Notes: generated by a model not told the origin, from the sequence alone. A stretch of 64,000 nt of DNA from Paraburkholderia phenazinium (GCF_900141745.1 NZ_FSRM01000002.1:2232001-2296000); one strand, 5' to 3'. Shown: positions 1 to 9,246, numbered from the stretch's first letter. Numbers and translations: made by a program.

Positions 1-49
1 GAATGATGGTTACACTTGATAACGTTTATTCATGTGCTAGGAGACTTCT

Positions 50-508
50 ATGAGCAAGCGTACCCTTGTATCGACTGCCGCCACGTTGCTGTGCGTGGGT
101 GCCCTGACTGGTTTGACCGCCACCTCGGCTCAGGCAGCCGGTGCACCGGTGAAGTGCCATCTGACCTTCAGCATGTCCGGATGGTCGGCGATTTATCAAC
201 ATGCCGAAGGGCGCGGCAGAGTAACTTGCGATAATGGGCAAAAGGCCGCTGTCACGATCAGCGTGCACGGCGGCGGCCTGACGGCCGGCAAGTTCCACGT
301 CACCGGCCACGGCGATATCAGCAATGTCTATAGCATCAGGGATGTGTACGGCAGCTATGCGCAGGCTGGTGCTTCGGCCGGCGTGGGGAATAGCGGTACT
401 GCCCAGGTGCTGACGAAGGGAACGACGTCGATGGCGTTGAGCGGCAGCGGGGAGGGTGTAGACCTTGGTGTCGCGGTCGATGCCTTCAAGATTGAACCGG
501 TCAGATGA
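50..508 (+). CDS. small exported protein of unknown function
   Basis: The product is 152 residues long and I do not recognise its family. Residues 1-29 form a clear Sec signal peptide with Lys-Arg near the start, a hydrophobic core and an AQA/AG cleavage site, so the mature part of about 123 residues is probably periplasmic or secreted. The mature part is rich in Gly, Ser and Ala and has only two cysteines (about residues 36 and 60), which could form one disulphide. The start is supported by a GGAG ribosome site seven bases upstream. Both neighbours are unrelated or degraded, so context gives no role. Confidence is high that it is a gene and nil for function. Confidence 0.75.
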   Translation: MSKRTLVSTAATLLCVGALTGLTATSAQAAGAPVKCHLTFSMSGWSAIYQHAEGRGRVTCDNGQKAAVTISVHGGGLTAGKFHVTGHGDISNVYSIRDVYGSYAQAGASAGVGNSGTAQVLTKGTTSMALSGSGEGVDLGVAVDAFKIEPVR

Positions 509-603
509 AATCGATGTGAACACAGCGGATGATTGCTACAGATGTAGCATCGTCCGCTGTGTAATTGCCGCTCGCTTTGAATGCGGTCGTGGGAGACGAT
601 GAA

Positions 604-708
604 ATGCGCGTACTGATCGTCGATGATCACGAGCTCTTCAGAGCCGGATTGGCGCTTCTCCTCAGGGAGCTCTTCCCGAACATCGAGTTGCTGCACGCGA
701 GCAAGTGA
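604..708 (+). pseudogene. truncated response regulator (receiver-domain stub)
   Basis: This 34-codon frame reads like the first strand and helix of a NarL/LuxR-type receiver domain: a hydrophobic MRVLIVDDHELFRAG start carrying the acidic Asp pair that binds metal, then LLLRELFP. It stops at a TGA before the phospho-acceptor Asp and the helix-turn-helix could appear. An ATG overlaps that stop and opens a 24-codon frame to position 782 ending in LYQGGD, which I cannot place and which may be the tail of the deleted gene. The piece is probably the 5' remnant of a regulator lost by deletion. It could in principle be translated as a stub, but it cannot be a working regulator. Confidence 0.6.
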
Positions 709-855
709 TGCGTGAACTGGAAGATTCTCAGAAAAATGGCCAGGCAGCGCAGATGCGCGAACTCTACCAAGGCGGCGACTAACGAGGCATCGCAAGGCAG
801 AAGGGTGTTTCGATCATCCGCACACCCGTTTCCTGATAGTGCTTCGGACTACACG

Positions 856-1758
856 TCATTGAAACGAAGCTGTCGTCGCGATCTCGACGATCCAATCGAC
901 AAATGCCTTGATCGCGGCGCTTGCATTCCGGCCAAGTGGATAGACAATGGAAATCGGTACCGGCGTGCATCGCACGTCAGCCAGCACTTCCTTGAGCCGT
1001 CCGGTTTGCAGGTAGGGAGATGCTGCGAATCGTGATATCTGGATCAGCCCCAGGCCTTCCAGACCGCATTGCAAATAGGCTTCCGTTTCGTTGATGGAAA
1101 AACGGCTTTGCAGCGTGATCGCAAGATCTTCACCGTCGACCTTGAAGCGCCAGTCAAGCGGACGGCCGGTCGCATTCGATATGTAGTTGACTATGCGGTG
1201 AGCGCCTAGCGCGCTCACCGAATCGGGCTCGCCATGCTCCCTGAGATAGCCGGGCGACGCGCAGGTCAGCCAACCTAGTTGCCCAAGCCGACGCGCTACC
1301 AGTGTCGAGTCCGTCAGTTCGCCAGTGCGGATGACGCAATCAATGCCGTCGTAGATCAAGTCCGCGGGTCGGTCGCTGAGCCCTAGCACCAGCTCGATAT
1401 CCGGAAAGCGCTTCTCGAACTCGGGCAGCCTCGGCAAGACGATCGCCCGGGCGATCAGCCCCGGCATACCTGCCCGCACACGCCCGCGCGGGGTCATTGC
1501 GTCAGAGGAGAGATCGATCTCCGCTTTCGCAATGTCGGACAGAATGGCCTGGCACGATGCGAAGTAACGCGAGCCCGCATCGGTCAGGCTGAGCGTTCGG
1601 GTACTGCGCCTGAGCAGCGGCGTGCCAAGATGAGTCTCCAGATTCTTGATGACTGTCGTGACGGACGATCGAGGCATCGACAACGTCTCCGCTGCCTTGC
1701 TGAAGCTCTGTGCCTCGACGACGCGTACAAAGGTGGTCATTGCCAGAAGTTTGTCCAT
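856..1758 (-). CDS. LysR-family transcriptional regulator
   Basis: The 300-residue product has normal LysR architecture. The N-terminal winged helix-turn-helix covers about residues 1-60 (FVRVVEAQSFSKAAE, then MPRSSVTTVIKNLE as recognition region). A linker helix and a two-lobed periplasmic-binding-like effector domain follow from about residue 90. The RRSTRTLSLTDAG turn is typical of the group that includes many oxidoreductase-controlling LysR proteins. It is transcribed away from the NmrA-type reductase gene that starts about 300 bases off, the standard arrangement for a LysR protein controlling its neighbour. Target and effector are inferred from that position only. Confidence 0.9.
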   Translation of the reverse strand: MDKLLAMTTFVRVVEAQSFSKAAETLSMPRSSVTTVIKNLETHLGTPLLRRSTRTLSLTDAGSRYFASCQAILSDIAKAEIDLSSDAMTPRGRVRAGMPGLIARAIVLPRLPEFEKRFPDIELVLGLSDRPADLIYDGIDCVIRTGELTDSTLVARRLGQLGWLTCASPGYLREHGEPDSVSALGAHRIVNYISNATGRPLDWRFKVDGEDLAITLQSRFSINETEAYLQCGLEGLGLIQISRFAASPYLQTGRLKEVLADVRCTPVPISIVYPLGRNASAAIKAFVDWIVEIATTASFQ

Positions 1759-2060
1759 ACGTGGTCGGCGTTTGGTCTGGTCGTCAGCAAAGCGCGACCG
1801 GCAGCTTGAGGGACACCCATCATACCGTCACCGCCGGACGTTCCCGCTCAATGAGTCTGTCCGGCTTGCGAGTAGAGCCGGCTGATTCGCCGCGGATGCT
1901 TTCTGTATTCCGCCACGGCGAACAATGCGGCGCCTGTGCGCCCCTACACTCCTGATCATTCGACGGCCCGACTCTCCAGTCTGCACAAAGCGAGTGCTAC
2001 GTAGTCCGGTCCGCGAACTCCGCTTCTACTCAACTCCATTTCCTCAAAGAGGTAACGCAT
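1759..2060. promoter_or_regulatory. divergent promoter region between LysR gene and NmrA-type reductase gene
   Basis: This 302-base gap separates two divergent start codons and must hold both promoters and the LysR site. I see no credible coding frame in it. The reductase start has a good AGAGGT ribosome site at about 2048. I could not pick a convincing -35/-10 pair or a single clear T-N11-A palindrome by eye, so no individual site is called. Confidence 0.5.
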
Positions 2061-3002
2061 ATGTTGCACGACAACGGCATTCTCGTTCTAGGCGCTGGCG
2101 AGCTCGGCATGGCTGTAGTGCGCACACTGGTGCGCCGAACGGCGCCTGCCGCCATCCCCGTGGCAGTGCTACTCCGTCCGGCGACCATCCAGTCTACGGA
2201 CCCCGTCAAACAGAAGGACGTGGAAGAGCTACGCTCGTTAGGCGTCGAAATCGTTCCAGGAGATCTTTCGGACCAATCGGGCGCTGCGCTCGCGGCCATT
2301 TTCCGACGGTTCGATACCGTCATTTCATGCACCGGGTTTGTCGGCGGTCCGGGTGTACAACTCAAGCTCGCCCGAGCCGCGCTGGATGCCGGAGTCAAAC
2401 GGTATTTCCCCTGGCAATTCGGCGTCGACTATGAGGTGATCGGTAGAGGAAGCGCGCAGGATCTGTTCGACGAACAACTCGACGTGCGCGATCTTCTCCG
2501 CTCGCAAGTGCAGACCGAATGGGTCATTGTCTCGACCGGTATGTTTACGAGTTTCCTGTTCGAACCAGCGTTCGGTGTTGTGGATCTGGCCCGGAACACT
2601 GTGAACGCATTGGGCGGTTGGGACAACGCGGTGACGGTGACGACGGCGGAGGACATCGGCGCGCTGACCACGGAGATTGTGTTCTCGGAGCCGAGAATTG
2701 CCAACCAGGTGGTGTACATCGCGGGCGACACAGTGACTTACCGGCAACTGGCGGACACGATCGACAGACTGATGGGCACGGAAGTCCTTCGCAGTGCCTG
2801 GAGCGTGGATGAACTGAAGCGGAAACTGGTCCAGGAACCTGGTGATTCTCTGCGGAAGTATCGTGTTGTTTTTGCGGAAGGGCGCGGTGTAGCGTGGGAT
2901 CAGCAAAGCACGTTCAACGCGCAACGGGGTATCGCGGTCAGCGGGCTCGAGGAGTGGATGCGAAGCAACGCCGTGATAGGCGAAGCTGCAAGGACTACCT
3001 GA
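2061..3002 (+). CDS. NmrA/isoflavone-reductase-like NAD(P)-binding protein
   Basis: The 313-residue protein has a Rossmann N-terminus with the glycine motif GAGELG at residues 11-16, preceded by a hydrophobic strand. The next section, including VPGDLSD and the TVISCTGF strand, matches atypical short-chain reductases of the NmrA / phenylcoumaran-benzylic-ether-reductase group. KRYFPWQFGVD is the usual segment after the active-site strand. Family members either reduce aromatic or quinone-like substrates with NADPH or act as redox-sensing repressors. The full length and the divergent LysR gene favour an enzyme. A ribosome site AGAGGT precedes the ATG. The substrate is unknown. Confidence 0.8.
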   Translation: MLHDNGILVLGAGELGMAVVRTLVRRTAPAAIPVAVLLRPATIQSTDPVKQKDVEELRSLGVEIVPGDLSDQSGAALAAIFRRFDTVISCTGFVGGPGVQLKLARAALDAGVKRYFPWQFGVDYEVIGRGSAQDLFDEQLDVRDLLRSQVQTEWVIVSTGMFTSFLFEPAFGVVDLARNTVNALGGWDNAVTVTTAEDIGALTTEIVFSEPRIANQVVYIAGDTVTYRQLADTIDRLMGTEVLRSAWSVDELKRKLVQEPGDSLRKYRVVFAEGRGVAWDQQSTFNAQRGIAVSGLEEWMRSNAVIGEAARTT

Positions 3003-3189
3003 TCATTCCGCCATCATCGAACCGAACCCAACCGGTTTGGTTCTGCCGTGACCGGTCAATTCCGCTCACATACTCACGAGAATTTTTGGCTTGGAGAACG
3101 CTTCAACCGCGGGCTATGCTGGGACGATGGAAAGCGCGGCGCGCCTGCGCCGTGCAGTGTTAGTCCAACGGCGCTTCACTGGAGACGAC

Positions 3190-3546
3190 ATGATCGAGCC
3201 GATCGACATTGGTGCGCTCGCGGGTGACACACTTCAGGGCTACTCAAATCGGGTTCTGACCAGCGTGAACGACCACGATGTTCATTTGAGCGTCATGGAC
3301 GACCCATATTTCTGGCACCTGCATCCCGACTCTGACGAAACATTCCTCGTCATTGAGGGTGTGCTCACCATTGATTTCGACGATGGATCGGTCGACCTCC
3401 AATCCGGCCAGCTGCTCACTGTGCCGGCGGGTATGCGTCATCGGACGCGACCCCACGGCGCACGCTCGGTTAACCTGACGGTTGAAAAGGCCAACACGAC
3501 GATGATCAGGTGCGAAGCACCATCGGGTTGGCCGCGATCGTCTTGA
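3190..3546 (+). CDS. small single-domain cupin protein
   Basis: The product is 118 residues and consists of one cupin barrel. The metal-binding motif 1 reads FWHLHPDSDETFLVIEG, giving His, His and Glu ligands, and motif 2 is VPAGMRHRTRP with the last His. I chose the ATG at 3190 because GGAG lies just before it and the cupin fold begins a few residues later; an in-frame upstream ATG at 3091 lacks these features. Single cupins of this type are isomerases, dioxygenase-like proteins or small-molecule sensors, and nothing here decides which. It stands 187 bases after the NmrA-type gene and converges on the tartrate-dehydrogenase-like gene. Confidence 0.75.
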   Translation: MIEPIDIGALAGDTLQGYSNRVLTSVNDHDVHLSVMDDPYFWHLHPDSDETFLVIEGVLTIDFDDGSVDLQSGQLLTVPAGMRHRTRPHGARSVNLTVEKANTTMIRCEAPSGWPRSS

Positions 3547-3562
3547 GTGAGTCGACGGGTAC

Positions 3563-4624
3563 TTAGTTTTGCCCAATGGCCCGCACAATAGCGTCACCCA
3601 TCTCATGAGTCTTACTGGTCCCACCCAGATCAGCCGTAAGCGAACGCTTCTCACGCATAACGGTGCCCACCGCTTTCTCGATCAGCACAGCGGCTTCGCG
3701 TGCTTTGGCGACGTCATGCTTGCGCCCGAGCCAATCAAGCAGCATCTGCCCGGACATAACCATCGCGTACGGATTTGCAATGCCGCGACCAGCAATGTCG
3801 GGGGCCGACCCATGCGTGGCCTGAGCCATCGCATGCCGCGGCCCAGCTGAAAGCCCCGGCGCCAAACCGAGACCTCCAACAAGTCCCGCTGCCTCATCGC
3901 TAAGAATGTCGCCAAACATATTGGTGGTGACGATTACATCGTATTTCTGCGGCGTCATCACGAGACGCATCGCGAACGTATCGACAATCGCTTCGTTCAT
4001 GACCACATCCGGATACTCAGCCGCGATACGCTTGGCCTCCTCAACAAACATGCCGCAGCCGAGCTTGAAAACCGTATCCTTATGAACCACGGTGACCTGT
4101 TTGCGTCTCGATCGTGCCAGCTTGAACGCCTCGTGCAACACCTTCGACGACCCGGCGCGGGTGATCACGCGCACCGAAATGGTCACATCATGAGTAGGCC
4201 GAAATTCCCCGCACCCGGCGACAACGTTGCGGTCTGGCTGAAACCCCTCATTGTTCTCCCGCACGATGACAAGATCGACGTTCTGATGCAGCGACTCAAT
4301 GCCGGCATACGAAAGCGAAGGGCGGATATTCGCAAACAGATCGAAGTGCTTGCGCAAGATCGGATGCGGATTGACTGCCTCAGGCACTTTCGGATAAGCC
4401 ATATGTCCGATGGGTCCGAGCACCCACCCGTCGAGCGATTCCAGTTTTTCCAGAGTGCCGGGAGGCAACGTATGGCCGAGCGTGTCATACGCCTTGCGGC
4501 CAATCGGAATGGGATGCCAGTCGATCTCAAGACCGGTCGCCTCAGCGGCCGCTCGCATCACTTTCACCGTCTCGGGCACGACCTCGTGACCAATATCGTC
4601 GCCTTCCAGAATACCTATTTTCAT
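3563..4624 (-). CDS. tartrate / D-malate dehydrogenase-like beta-decarboxylating dehydrogenase
   Basis: The 353-residue protein belongs to the isocitrate/isopropylmalate/tartrate dehydrogenase family. It starts [15 protein letters not shown]. The strongly conserved metal and substrate segment [18 protein letters not shown] lies in the C-terminal half, and [15 protein letters not shown] is the NAD-binding loop. Such enzymes oxidise a 2-hydroxy acid carrying a 3-carboxylate with NAD and release CO2. Its place downstream of an MFS carrier and near a LysR gene resembles dml/ttu systems for D-malate or tartrate, which is inference. The ATG at 4624 is preceded by GGAG and removes a six-residue extension. 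It is likely co-transcribed with the MFS gene 45 bases upstream. Confidence 0.85.
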   Translation of the reverse strand: MKIGILEGDDIGHEVVPETVKVMRAAAEATGLEIDWHPIPIGRKAYDTLGHTLPPGTLEKLESLDGWVLGPIGHMAYPKVPEAVNPHPILRKHFDLFANIRPSLSYAGIESLHQNVDLVIVRENNEGFQPDRNVVAGCGEFRPTHDVTISVRVITRAGSSKVLHEAFKLARSRRKQVTVVHKDTVFKLGCGMFVEEAKRIAAEYPDVVMNEAIVDTFAMRLVMTPQKYDVIVTTNMFGDILSDEAAGLVGGLGLAPGLSAGPRHAMAQATHGSAPDIAGRGIANPYAMVMSGQMLLDWLGRKHDVAKAREAAVLIEKAVGTVMREKRSLTADLGGTSKTHEMGDAIVRAIGQN

Positions 4625-4669
4625 ACTGCTTTCTCCGTTCAAATGAGGATGTCTAATGATCGATACGAT

Positions 4670-6073
4670 TCATGGCGAAAGCTCTTCAAGGCTGCGGCCG
4701 TTAGTCGGTGGACCGAACCCGCCGATACCAACGATGATCGCTGCCATCGCAAGGCCAATCATGAGGAACACGCCACGTTGACCATAACTGGCCATCAGAT
4801 CGCCCACCCAGTAGCCGACGAAAACCGAACTGACGCGGCTCCAGCAAAAGGTGAAACCAATGGCGCGGGCACGAATGCGCGTAGGGAAGAGTTCCGCCGC
4901 ATAGGGGTGAAAGATGGCAATCATCCAGTTGTTGCCCAGCGCGATCAGTCCACCCGTGCAGACAATCAGCGGCACGTTGTGGCCCGTGGCAAACAACGTT
5001 CCCGCCACGCCGATCAGACAGGCGCATAAAACGAGCTGCCACTTGCGCTCGATACGTTCGGAAAAATAGCTGCCTACGGCAGCGCCAACCGGCGCCATCA
5101 GCACGATCGCGAGCGAATAGTTGAGCGAGTGGACGATCGAAAATCCGTGATGCATGAGCAGAACCGGCACGAATGCGGTAAAGCCGAACACCGCAATGGT
5201 CTGCGAGAACTGGAACAGCGACACGATGATCGTGCGCGGCAGATAGAAGCGGCTGAAGATTTCTCTGCATCGCCCTTTTTCGATAATCGGATCCGGCACG
5301 CTCAGGTCAGGCGCGGATAAAGGCTCGCCACGCTCGCTTTCCACAGCCTGTTCGATCCCGCGTACCACACGGTCCGCTTCCTCCACCCGGCCGTGGACTT
5401 CGAGCCAGCGCGGCGATTCGGGCAAACCGCGTTGCAGCAGGAAAACAATCATGCCGCTAGCCGAGCCGATCATCACGACGATCCGCCAGCCAGCGATTCC
5501 GAACGGATCGAGCGGCACGAGGATCGCAGCAAGCAAGGCCGCCACTGGAATGGCCGACAGCACGAAGATGTACGAAGTCGTCATGTAGCGGCCGCGGCTC
5601 GCCCGGGGAGTCAGCTCCGTGACGTAACAATCGTTGTTCACGAGTTGCATGCCGACGGCAAAGCCGGCTATGAAGCGCGCCAGATCGATCAGCAACGGAT
5701 CGCTGAGGACGGCCACCGCAAACTGCGAAGCCGAGTAGACCATCATCGAATACACGAACACCGCGCGCCGTCCAAAACGGTCGGACACCGCGCCGAAAGC
5801 AGCAGTACTAAGAAACATGCCGATAAAGAACGAAGCGAGAAAGCTGGCAAAGCTATGAACATCCAGCAAGCCCTTGTTGGCGATCGTATAGATGCCGGAG
5901 CGCACCAGACCCAACGAAATAAAGCCCGGCATAAACAGTTCGAAGAATTCGAACCAGCCGCCCGCAGCAATTCGCGCGACGATCTTCATCAGATGACGCG
6001 ACCTCGGCAACCGGTCGATTCTCGCCATGATCGCGTAGTTACTTCGCAGCGCTGACGGCAAGCTGAGTTCCAT
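4670..6073 (-). CDS. MFS transporter (sugar/organic-acid porter type)
   Basis: The 467-residue membrane protein has twelve predicted hydrophobic segments. It carries the signature loop DRFGRR between segments 2 and 3, the motif RFIAGFAVGMQL in segment 4, and LPESPRWL before the central cytoplasmic loop, all typical of the sugar-porter/aromatic-acid symporter branch of the major facilitator superfamily. The start at 6073 has GGAGAC upstream. It is the first gene of a two-gene leftward operon with the tartrate/D-malate-type dehydrogenase, so a dicarboxylic hydroxy acid is the likely cargo by context. The divergent LysR gene probably controls it. Confidence 0.88.
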   Translation of the reverse strand: MELSLPSALRSNYAIMARIDRLPRSRHLMKIVARIAAGGWFEFFELFMPGFISLGLVRSGIYTIANKGLLDVHSFASFLASFFIGMFLSTAAFGAVSDRFGRRAVFVYSMMVYSASQFAVAVLSDPLLIDLARFIAGFAVGMQLVNNDCYVTELTPRASRGRYMTTSYIFVLSAIPVAALLAAILVPLDPFGIAGWRIVVMIGSASGMIVFLLQRGLPESPRWLEVHGRVEEADRVVRGIEQAVESERGEPLSAPDLSVPDPIIEKGRCREIFSRFYLPRTIIVSLFQFSQTIAVFGFTAFVPVLLMHHGFSIVHSLNYSLAIVLMAPVGAAVGSYFSERIERKWQLVLCACLIGVAGTLFATGHNVPLIVCTGGLIALGNNWMIAIFHPYAAELFPTRIRARAIGFTFCWSRVSSVFVGYWVGDLMASYGQRGVFLMIGLAMAAIIVGIGGFGPPTNGRSLEELSP

Positions 6074-6236
6074 GTTTGTCTCCGTCTTTATAGTGGCTTT
6101 GCGCATCATTAGGCGCGCCGTGCAGCACTTTGTTGCGACGCCGTATTCATCGCCGCTGCATCAATGCATTCTTGGCGCCTCATTGCGATCTTGCAATACC
6201 ATAATGGCTCACTTCTTTATTTACCTGAGGTTAGGA
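6074..6236. promoter_or_regulatory. divergent promoter region, MFS operon / LysR gene
   Basis: The gap of 163 bases between the two divergent starts is less GC-rich than the flanking genes and should hold the LysR operator and both promoters. An alternative LysR start at 6204 would shorten it. I see no coding frame and do not call individual boxes. Confidence 0.4.
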
Positions 6237-7166
6237 ATGCTGGAGCGAGCGGACCTGATGCTGGTGCTGGCGGTGCGGGAAACGGGCAGTCTGATCGGCG
6301 CGGCGCGGCGTTTGGGGGTGAGCGGCGCAGCCATCACCAAGCGGCTTGCGCAGATTGAAGCTCAACTGGCCGTGCGTCTCTTCAGGAGGACCACCCGTAG
6401 CGTCGTGCCCACGCCTGAAGGCGATCTCTATTGCGAGCAGGCCATGCAACTGGTTGCAGGGTTTGAAAGCCTTGAGGCCCGCATTGCGGATTTCAGCACC
6501 ACGCCGGTAGGTCTGATCAAGCTGGCGTGTAACGTTGGCTTTGGCCGACAGTGGATGGCACCGGTCATCGACGCATTTTCGCGCCTGTATCCATCCGTCC
6601 GGATCGAACTGCATCTCCGGAACACGTTGCCCGATCTCCAGGCGGAGGGTTTCGATGCTGCGGTGTGGCTGTGGCGCCCCCTGTCCACGCAATGGATCAT
6701 CCACACCCTGGCGCAGAACAACCGTGTGATTGTCGCGGCGCCCGACTATCTGCAGCGTGCGGGCATGCCGCAGACGCCCGCTGATCTTTCGCGCCATACG
6801 TGCCTGTTGATGCTCGAGCGCGACATGCCATCGTACGTGTGGCGCCTGAATCGTGTATCGCCGCCGGGCGCCGAGGAGTCGACCATCGACGTGCGCGTTT
6901 CGGGCCCACTTTCCAGCAACAACGGCGAGGCGTTGCGTGACTGGGCACTGAGTGGGGCAGGCATCGCGCTTCGTCCGTACTGGGATGTCTACGCACACAT
7001 TCAGAGCGGGAGCCTGACTCACGTGTTGCGTGATTACGCGAAGCTGGACTCCGACGTTCAGTGGATTGCGCCGTACCGGCCGCATTTGCCGGAACGGGTC
7101 AGACTGCTCAAGGAGTTCATTGAAGGCCGGCTTGCCGACGCGCCCTGGCTGCATCAGCCAGGGTAA
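6237..7166 (+). CDS. LysR-family transcriptional regulator (DmlR/TtuA-like position)
   Basis: From the ATG at 6237 the product has 309 residues, the usual LysR length. An in-frame ATG at 6204 is the alternative; 6237 has a GAGGTTAGGA stretch just upstream. The helix-turn-helix lies in residues about 4-50 (MLVLAVRETGSLIGAARRLGVSGAAITKRLAQIE), followed by the RRTTRSVVPTPEG turn and the effector-binding domain. This sequence group contains the CrgA/DmlR-type regulators that activate dehydrogenase and transporter genes beside them. It is divergent from the MFS-dehydrogenase operon and is the obvious candidate activator of it. Confidence 0.88.
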   Translation: MLERADLMLVLAVRETGSLIGAARRLGVSGAAITKRLAQIEAQLAVRLFRRTTRSVVPTPEGDLYCEQAMQLVAGFESLEARIADFSTTPVGLIKLACNVGFGRQWMAPVIDAFSRLYPSVRIELHLRNTLPDLQAEGFDAAVWLWRPLSTQWIIHTLAQNNRVIVAAPDYLQRAGMPQTPADLSRHTCLLMLERDMPSYVWRLNRVSPPGAEESTIDVRVSGPLSSNNGEALRDWALSGAGIALRPYWDVYAHIQSGSLTHVLRDYAKLDSDVQWIAPYRPHLPERVRLLKEFIEGRLADAPWLHQPG

Positions 7167-7178
7167 ATCCTGAGAAAA

Positions 7179-7196
7179 ACATCAGACGTCTGATGT
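7179..7196. promoter_or_regulatory. perfect 18-bp palindrome, probable GntR operator
   Basis: The sequence ACATCAGACGTCTGATGT is identical to its reverse complement. It ends 22 bases before the first possible start of the GntR-family gene and is followed by a TATTCT box at 7195-7200 that could be a -10 element. A perfect dyad at this place is what a dimeric GntR repressor needs for autoregulation and control of the whole downstream operon. No other copy of the full 18-mer was noticed in the window; a shorter CAGATCTG palindrome lies at 16647-16654 before the second importer. Confidence 0.7.
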
Positions 7197-7218
7197 ATTC
7201 TTTAACAAAGAACAACGG

Positions 7219-7950
7219 ATGGGCCTGCGTATGCGCCTGAGCGTAGAACGATCGATGAGCGACAAGATTCAGGACTCGCTTCTTGCGATGATTCGCGAGA
7301 AGGGCCTGAAACCGGGCGATCAGATCCCTACGGAGATCGAGCTTTGCGAATTGCTGGGCGTGGGACGCTCGAGCTTGCGTGAAGCCGTGGCGCAGATGAT
7401 CTCGCACGGGCTGCTTTCGCGTGTGCAGGGTCGAGGTACCTTCATCAGACAAGTTTCGTTGAAATTGCAGGGCGGTCTCGATGATCTGATGTCTGTGACC
7501 GATATGATCAAGAGCGTCGGCGCGGTGCCGTCCACCAGTCGTCTGCAGATTGAGCACATCGAGGCATCGGAAAGTCTGGCCGAAAAGCTGGGACTGAAAC
7601 CGGGTGATCCGTGTGTACGGATCGAGCGGGTCAGAAGGGCTGATGATGCCGTGGCGGCGTACTGCATCGACATCGTCCCGAAGCAGGTGTTCGATGCCGC
7701 GAACGGCGAGCTAGGCGAATCGCTGTTTGCCATGTTCTACCGTACCGGGAGGCGACTCTCGCATACGCATTCATCGATCCAGCCGACCATCCTGACACCG
7801 CGCGATCTGCCCGAACTGGGCGACGGCTTTGGGTTGTTCCTGTTGCTGGACGAAGTGGATTTTGATCAAAGCGGCGAGCCGCTTTGCTATAGCAACGACT
7901 ATTACAACACGAGCATCTTCAAGTTCGACCTGGTACGCAAGCGTCACTGA
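7219..7950 (+). CDS. GntR-family regulator with UTRA ligand domain
   Basis: The product is up to 243 residues. The winged helix-turn-helix covers about residues 15-80: IPTEIELCELLGVGRSSL, then REAVAQMISHGLLSRV and the wing QGRGTFI. The C-terminal half is a UTRA (chorismate-lyase fold) sensor, seen in LGLKPGDPCVRIERVRR and AYCIDIVP. UTRA proteins bind sugars, sugar phosphates or amino acids. It is the first gene of the salvage island and sits just behind a perfect palindrome, so a repressor released by a pathway intermediate is the simplest model. The ribosome site is weak; starts at 7231 and 7255 are possible. Confidence 0.88.
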   Translation: MGLRMRLSVERSMSDKIQDSLLAMIREKGLKPGDQIPTEIELCELLGVGRSSLREAVAQMISHGLLSRVQGRGTFIRQVSLKLQGGLDDLMSVTDMIKSVGAVPSTSRLQIEHIEASESLAEKLGLKPGDPCVRIERVRRADDAVAAYCIDIVPKQVFDAANGELGESLFAMFYRTGRRLSHTHSSIQPTILTPRDLPELGDGFGLFLLLDEVDFDQSGEPLCYSNDYYNTSIFKFDLVRKRH

Positions 7951-7989
7951 TAGCGGGCGCGCGGTTGGGTCGATCGCGGAGGAGGCACT

Positions 7990-9246
7990 ATGGAATTTGA
8001 GGCGTTGAATGCGTCCGAGCTGTCGGCGTATCTGCGAGGCATTCCTGTTCTACACAAGCTGCTCGGCGAGCCGGCTGAGCTGGATATTGCCGAAGTCGGC
8101 GACGGCAATCTGAACTACGTCTACTTCGCGAGCAATGCGAGGACGCCGGCAAAGAGCGTGGTGGTCAAGCAGGCCCCGCCGTTTCTACGGCTTGTAGGCA
8201 AGACCTGGCCGCTCACGCGCGAGCGGCTCGAGCGCGAGGTTGCAGCGCTCCGGCGCTTCGGTGCGCTATGCCCGGAGCACGTGCCGAAGGTCTACCATGC
8301 CGACAGCGAGCTCTTCCTGATGGTGATGCAGCGACTGTCGTCGCATTGCATTCTGCGCCAGGGGTTAATGAATGGCGTGCTGTATCCAAAGCTCGCCGAC
8401 CATCTCTCCACGTTTCTCGCCAATACGCTGTTTTTCGGCTCGGATCTTTTTCTCGCGCCCGACATCAAGAAGCAGGCCATGGCCGCTGCGGTCAATAGCG
8501 AACTATGCAGGATCACTGAAGATCTCGTATTTACGTATCCGTTCGAGGACCATTCTTCGAACGTCTATAGCGCGGCGTTGCCACGCGCGGCCATTGACCG
8601 GTTGCGGTACACGCCCGAATTGCGCACCGCGGTTGGCGAGATGAAGTGGGCATTCATGAACCATGCCGAGACGCTGATTCACGGCGACCTGCACACCGGT
8701 TCGATCATGGTCAATGAAGACGAGACCTACGTGATCGATCCCGAGTTCGCTTTCTACGGACCTATGGCGTTCGACGTCGGCGCGATCATTGCCAACCTGC
8801 TGCTGGCCTATTTCTCGCGCGACTGGCATGGCCGCGTCAACGGCGCATCGCCGGAACCGTATCAGGCGTGGTTGCTCGATCAGGTGCGCGACATCTGGTC
8901 AGGTTTCTCGGCAAAATTTCAGGCGCTTTGGCGCGATCACGAAGGGCGCAGCAAGACGCATTTCATCGGCAACGACCCGAGTCGCGTATGCGCCGATGCG
9001 TTCAGGGCGCGCTTCATGCAACAACTCTTTGCGGACACGCTCGGCTTTGCAGGATGCAAGATGATCCGGCGCATTGTCGGCATGGCAAAAGTGGCAGAGA
9101 TCACGCGTATTCCTGATGATATTGCCCGAGCCGCGATCGAAGTGCGCTGCCTGCAGTGTGCGGAAACGCTGCTAATCCAACGCGCCTCGCTGACAGGTGT
9201 AGAAGACGTCATTGGTCTTGCGCGGGAGATTGGATCTGCCTCATGA
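7990..9246 (+). CDS. mtnK: 5-methylthioribose / 5-deoxyribose kinase (MtnK-like)
   Basis: The 418-residue protein has the choline-kinase-like fold of methylthioribose kinase. The catalytic loop reads LIHGDLHTGSIMV near residue 235 and the metal-binding VIDPEFAFYGPMAFD follows, both diagnostic of MtnK. The N-terminus has the expected GDGNLNYVY nucleotide loop. The enzyme phosphorylates C1 of methylthioribose, and close relatives do so with 5-deoxyribose. A strong GGAGG ribosome site precedes the ATG. Its partners downstream are an MtnA-type isomerase and an aldolase rather than the dehydratase, enolase and dioxygenase of full methionine salvage, so carbon salvage from a 5-modified ribose is more likely than methionine recycling. 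Confidence 0.88.
   Translation: MEFEALNASELSAYLRGIPVLHKLLGEPAELDIAEVGDGNLNYVYFASNARTPAKSVVVKQAPPFLRLVGKTWPLTRERLEREVAALRRFGALCPEHVPKVYHADSELFLMVMQRLSSHCILRQGLMNGVLYPKLADHLSTFLANTLFFGSDLFLAPDIKKQAMAAAVNSELCRITEDLVFTYPFEDHSSNVYSAALPRAAIDRLRYTPELRTAVGEMKWAFMNHAETLIHGDLHTGSIMVNEDETYVIDPEFAFYGPMAFDVGAIIANLLLAYFSRDWHGRVNGASPEPYQAWLLDQVRDIWSGFSAKFQALWRDHEGRSKTHFIGNDPSRVCADAFRARFMQQLFADTLGFAGCKMIRRIVGMAKVAEITRIPDDIARAAIEVRCLQCAETLLIQRASLTGVEDVIGLAREIGSAS

Noticed and set aside
5393..6055. Plus-strand frame opposite the MFS gene at 4.7-6.1 kb
   Set aside because: Its composition is highly polar and basic, it is antisense to a clear membrane protein and shows no family features.
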